NCBI GenBank assembly: GCA_013540605.1
Contig: JABVCK010000004.1
Location: 62,001-126,000, forward strand
DNA from: Bacillota bacterium
Lineage (GTDB): Bacteria; Bacillota; Clostridia; Ch29
Direction of reading: 5' to 3'
DNA length: 64,000 nucleotides
Every line of letters begins with the position of its first letter. The stretch's first letter is position 1. This document shows positions 62,037 to 64,000 of this stretch, in pieces. The notes below the pieces were generated by a model. It made no database searches, had not been told where the DNA came from, and saw only the letters and a program-made list of their open reading frames with translations. A program made the translations under genes and the position numbers.

Positions 62037-63554
62037 CTATTTATGAAGGCTTTTATCAGTTTGCTGGCATAGGTATTCAAAAGGCAGTGCGGTAATGTCT
62101 TTTTTCTTAATCTTAGATACCCTGTTCAATTTATCGAACAATATATCCTGGCCCCTGTTCATTCCCTGCGCTCCCATCAGGAGGACTATATCGCCCTTTT
62201 GGACGTTTTGCAGCACCTCCTCTATCGCTTTTTCCAAGGTGTCGAAATGAACAAAACAGGTTCCGGCTTTATTCAACTCAGATAAGAATGCTTCCCGTTC
62301 AAACATCGTAACTCTATCCCCATCTCCAACGGTATCCGAACTGCTGGTAACAATAATCTCTTCTGCGCCAAGAAGGCCTGCCCAGCTAGCTATGACCTTA
62401 CCGTTTGCCCTGTTGATCTCGGGGCCCCTATTCCCCCTTATTGCGCTTAGAATGTGAATATCATTGTAATTCATAGCCTGGACGGTCTCAAATACCGCTT
62501 CATAGCTCCCCGGGTTGTGGCTGAAATCATCAATCACCGTGAAACCTTCCTCATAAACTATCTGCATACGTCTCCAAACCCCCTTGAAGCCTGTCAGGGC
62601 ACTCTGAACAACCTGGGGTTCTACACCGTACAAGAGGCCTACGGTAGTTGCGGCCAGGCTGTTATATACGTTGTGCTTTCCCGGCACCTTGAGCTTTAAT
62701 GGTATCTCCTGAGGCTCAACATCATTGCCTACCATGTTGGTAAAGGACCTCTGGACACAGCAGGTATAGCTTGCGCCAATCGAGCTCGTATCTATGCTTG
62801 AGGCTGTTATGCTAGACTTTGCACCGAGGCCGTAGGTTAGTATAAGGGGCTTGGGGTTTTCCCTGACCAGGTCGAGACCGTGGGGGTCATCCCCGTTAAT
62901 CACCGCCGTTGTGCCGGGCCCCAGCATATTGAACAGTCTCCTCTTTGTATTCACATAGTCTTCGAAGGACCCATGGGTATCGATATGATCTTCGGAAATA
63001 TTCGTGTGCACCGCCACGTTAAAATCAATGCAGTCCACCCTATGGTACTTTAACCCGTGGGAAGACACCTCCATTACTGCTGCGTACACATCCTGCTCAA
63101 CCATCTGGGCCAAAGCTCTCTGCAGGCATTCACTGTCAGGAGTTGTAAGGGTATGGGGATAGTACCTGCTTCCTATTTTCATCGATACAGTTCCGATAAG
63201 CCCCGTTGAAAAACCCGCTTTCCGCAGTATTTCCTCAATCATGTACGTCGTTGTTGTCTTGCCGTTGGTTCCCGTCACCCCGATTACGTTTATCTTTTCA
63301 GAAGGGTATTTGTAAAAACGCGCAAGAAGCCTGGCCAGGGTGAGCCTGGCGTTTTCTACCTTGACCACAGGCACGTCAAAGGGGAGTGGTTTCAAATCCT
63401 CTTCGGTAAAGATCACGGCTGCCCCCTTTGCTATAGCCTCTTCAATATAACTATTCCCGTCCTCCTTCTCACCTTTAACGGCTACAAAGGCATAGCCCGG
63501 TTTAACCTTTCTTGAATCACAGGTAATACCTTTAAGCTTAGCATCAAAATACAT
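62037..63554 (-). CDS. MurE-like Mur ligase without the DNPR motif
   Basis: 505 aa. ATP-binding VTGTNGKTTTTYMIEEIL, TTPDSECLQRALAQMVEQDV, EVSSHGLKYHRVD, HTNISEDHIDTHGSFEDYVN followed by TKRRLF (position of the carbamylated Lys) all match MurE. In the C-terminal domain, where MurE has DNPR for the third amino acid, this protein has TSSSDTVGDGD, and the VDYAHTP segment is IDDFSHNPGSYEAVF. It may thus be a paralogue that adds a different group. ATG at 63554. Repeat copy B lies upstream. Confidence 0.82.
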   Translation of the reverse strand: MYFDAKLKGITCDSRKVKPGYAFVAVKGEKEDGNSYIEEAIAKGAAVIFTEEDLKPLPFDVPVVKVENARLTLARLLARFYKYPSEKINVIGVTGTNGKTTTTYMIEEILRKAGFSTGLIGTVSMKIGSRYYPHTLTTPDSECLQRALAQMVEQDVYAAVMEVSSHGLKYHRVDCIDFNVAVHTNISEDHIDTHGSFEDYVNTKRRLFNMLGPGTTAVINGDDPHGLDLVRENPKPLILTYGLGAKSSITASSIDTSSIGASYTCCVQRSFTNMVGNDVEPQEIPLKLKVPGKHNVYNSLAATTVGLLYGVEPQVVQSALTGFKGVWRRMQIVYEEGFTVIDDFSHNPGSYEAVFETVQAMNYNDIHILSAIRGNRGPEINRANGKVIASWAGLLGAEEIIVTSSSDTVGDGDRVTMFEREAFLSELNKAGTCFVHFDTLEKAIEEVLQNVQKGDIVLLMGAQGMNRGQDILFDKLNRVSKIKKKDITALPFEYLCQQTDKSLHK

Positions 63555-63574
63555 GTGTATTCACTCCATATAGT

Positions 63575-63805
63575 TGGTAGAATATAGACCGCAGTCGGCA
63601 GATCGCAGATCGCAGGTGTAGTAGTTCAGTTTCTAGTTCACAGATCACAGTTGCCAGGGTAAGGCTTATAGGTTCTGCCCATAAGCACTTCCCTGACGTG
63701 TGTCATCTGTTATCTGTCAACTGATAACTGAATCTCTGGAGTCTGCCAACTGCCAACTGCCAATTGCCATCTGGTAACTGGTAACTGATAACTATACTCT
63801 GGCAA
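63575..63805. repeat. Long intergenic repeat element, copy B
   Basis: Second copy of the element at 7965-8213, same orientation. Shared blocks in the same order: TAGAATATAGA, TTCACAGATCACAG, GGTAAGGCTTA, GCACTTCCCTGAC, TGTCATCTGTTATCTG, AACTGAATCTCTG, ACTATACTCTGG. Conserved centre at 63655-63695. Right and left parts are mutually complementary in composition. Not coding. Confidence 0.75.
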
Positions 63806-63862
63806 CTGATTTTATGTTTTGTTATTTCGTTTGAATTTATGTGTTTGAGCGAAAACTATAAG

Positions 63863-63888
63863 GCCCGGTGAACTGTAGTTCACCGGGC
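63863..63888. terminator. Terminator-like stem before the end of the transporter gene
   Basis: GCCCGGTGAACT-GT-AGTTCACCGGGC, a perfect 12-bp stem. On the minus strand it follows the transporter gene stop by about 10 bp and is followed by CTTATAGTTTT, so it probably ends that gene. Confidence 0.75.
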
Positions 63889-63897
63889 TTATTTCTT

Positions 63898-64000
63898 CTA
63901 TCTCATATGACAGGCGCAGTAATGGCCACCGCCAATGTCTTTGAATTCGGGAACGACTTCCCTGCAAATGGGCTGCGCTTCCCTGCACCTGGTATGGAAC
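63898..64000 (-). CDS. Oligopeptide/dipeptide ABC transporter ATP-binding protein, C-terminal end (partial)
   Basis: Only the last 34 codons are in the window; the rest lies to the right. Reading the minus strand gives FHTRCREAQPICREVVPEF, then GGGHYCACHMR and stop. This is the oligo_HPY-type Cys-containing end of OppD/DppD/OppF-like ATPases. It cannot be assigned to D or F type from this part. Confidence 0.8.
   Translation of the reverse strand, partial: FHTRCREAQPICREVVPEFKDIGGGHYCACHMR

Overview
The window reads as chromosomal DNA of a spore-forming, probably strictly anaerobic member of the Clostridia. The evidence is an alpha/beta-type small acid-soluble spore protein, strong Gram-positive ribosome binding sites (with several TTG and GTG starts), a lysine riboswitch, two sigma-54 activators that control sulfur amino acid breakdown, and many Fe-S/flavin enzymes. 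I cannot name the genus. No rRNA, tRNA or CRISPR array was seen.

Layout. 1-2.2 kb: end of a tad pilus operon (tadB, tadC) and a DUF192 gene. 2.2-7.9 kb: PucR/GAF regulator divergent from a transporter plus two M20 amidohydrolases. 7.9-9.3 kb: repeat-rich DNA and hsp20. 9.3-17.9 kb: methionine gamma-lyase with its sigma-54 activator, hslO, csp, methyltransferase, sirtuin, spore protein, CPBP protein, a MarR fragment and a third M20 enzyme. 18-27.2 kb: an IclR/TctABC/DUF4387/AtuA-like operon split by a Tn554-like transposon. 27.4-32.6 kb: riboswitch-controlled lysine operon asd-dapA-dapB-dapH-lysC. 32.6-35.6 kb: argGH with ARG-box-like sites. 35.6-45.3 kb: an FCD-type regulator, a second asd/aspartokinase pair, and an eight-gene operon on the minus strand with a DAO-family flavoenzyme, HcnABC-like Fe-S/FAD subunits, a second DapA and a sodium:solute symporter. 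45.4-48.7 kb: cysteine desulfidase-like gene and a second sigma-54 activator. 48.9-52.4 kb: SWIM protein and SNF2 helicase. 52.7-61.2 kb: an AT-rich minus-strand cluster that looks like a peptide-modification (RiPP-like) system: radical SAM, pyruvate-kinase-like protein, CYTH protein, two ABC permeases with an ATPase, CPBP protein, PqqD-like protein, a possible 19-residue peptide, a nucleotidyltransferase and a degenerate GGDEF-RHH protein. 61.3-64 kb: SSB-like protein, MurE-like ligase, a long repeat and the end of an oligopeptide transporter ATPase gene.

How the parts work together. Two catabolic genes (megL and the cysteine desulfidase-like gene) each have a -24/-12 promoter, with repeated binding boxes between that promoter and the stop codon of the adjacent sigma-54 activator. 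The FCD-type regulator has a candidate 8-3-8 operator in three places: before its own gene, after the start site of asd2-ask2, and after the start site of the oxidoreductase operon. This suggests one regulon that combines a second aspartate-semialdehyde route with an amino acid/imine oxidase.

Most notable: the undescribed-looking peptide cluster, whose radical SAM gene reaches its CxxxCxxC motif only through a -1 shift at a T7 run; the FCD regulon; and two families of dispersed hairpin repeats placed in promoters and leaders.
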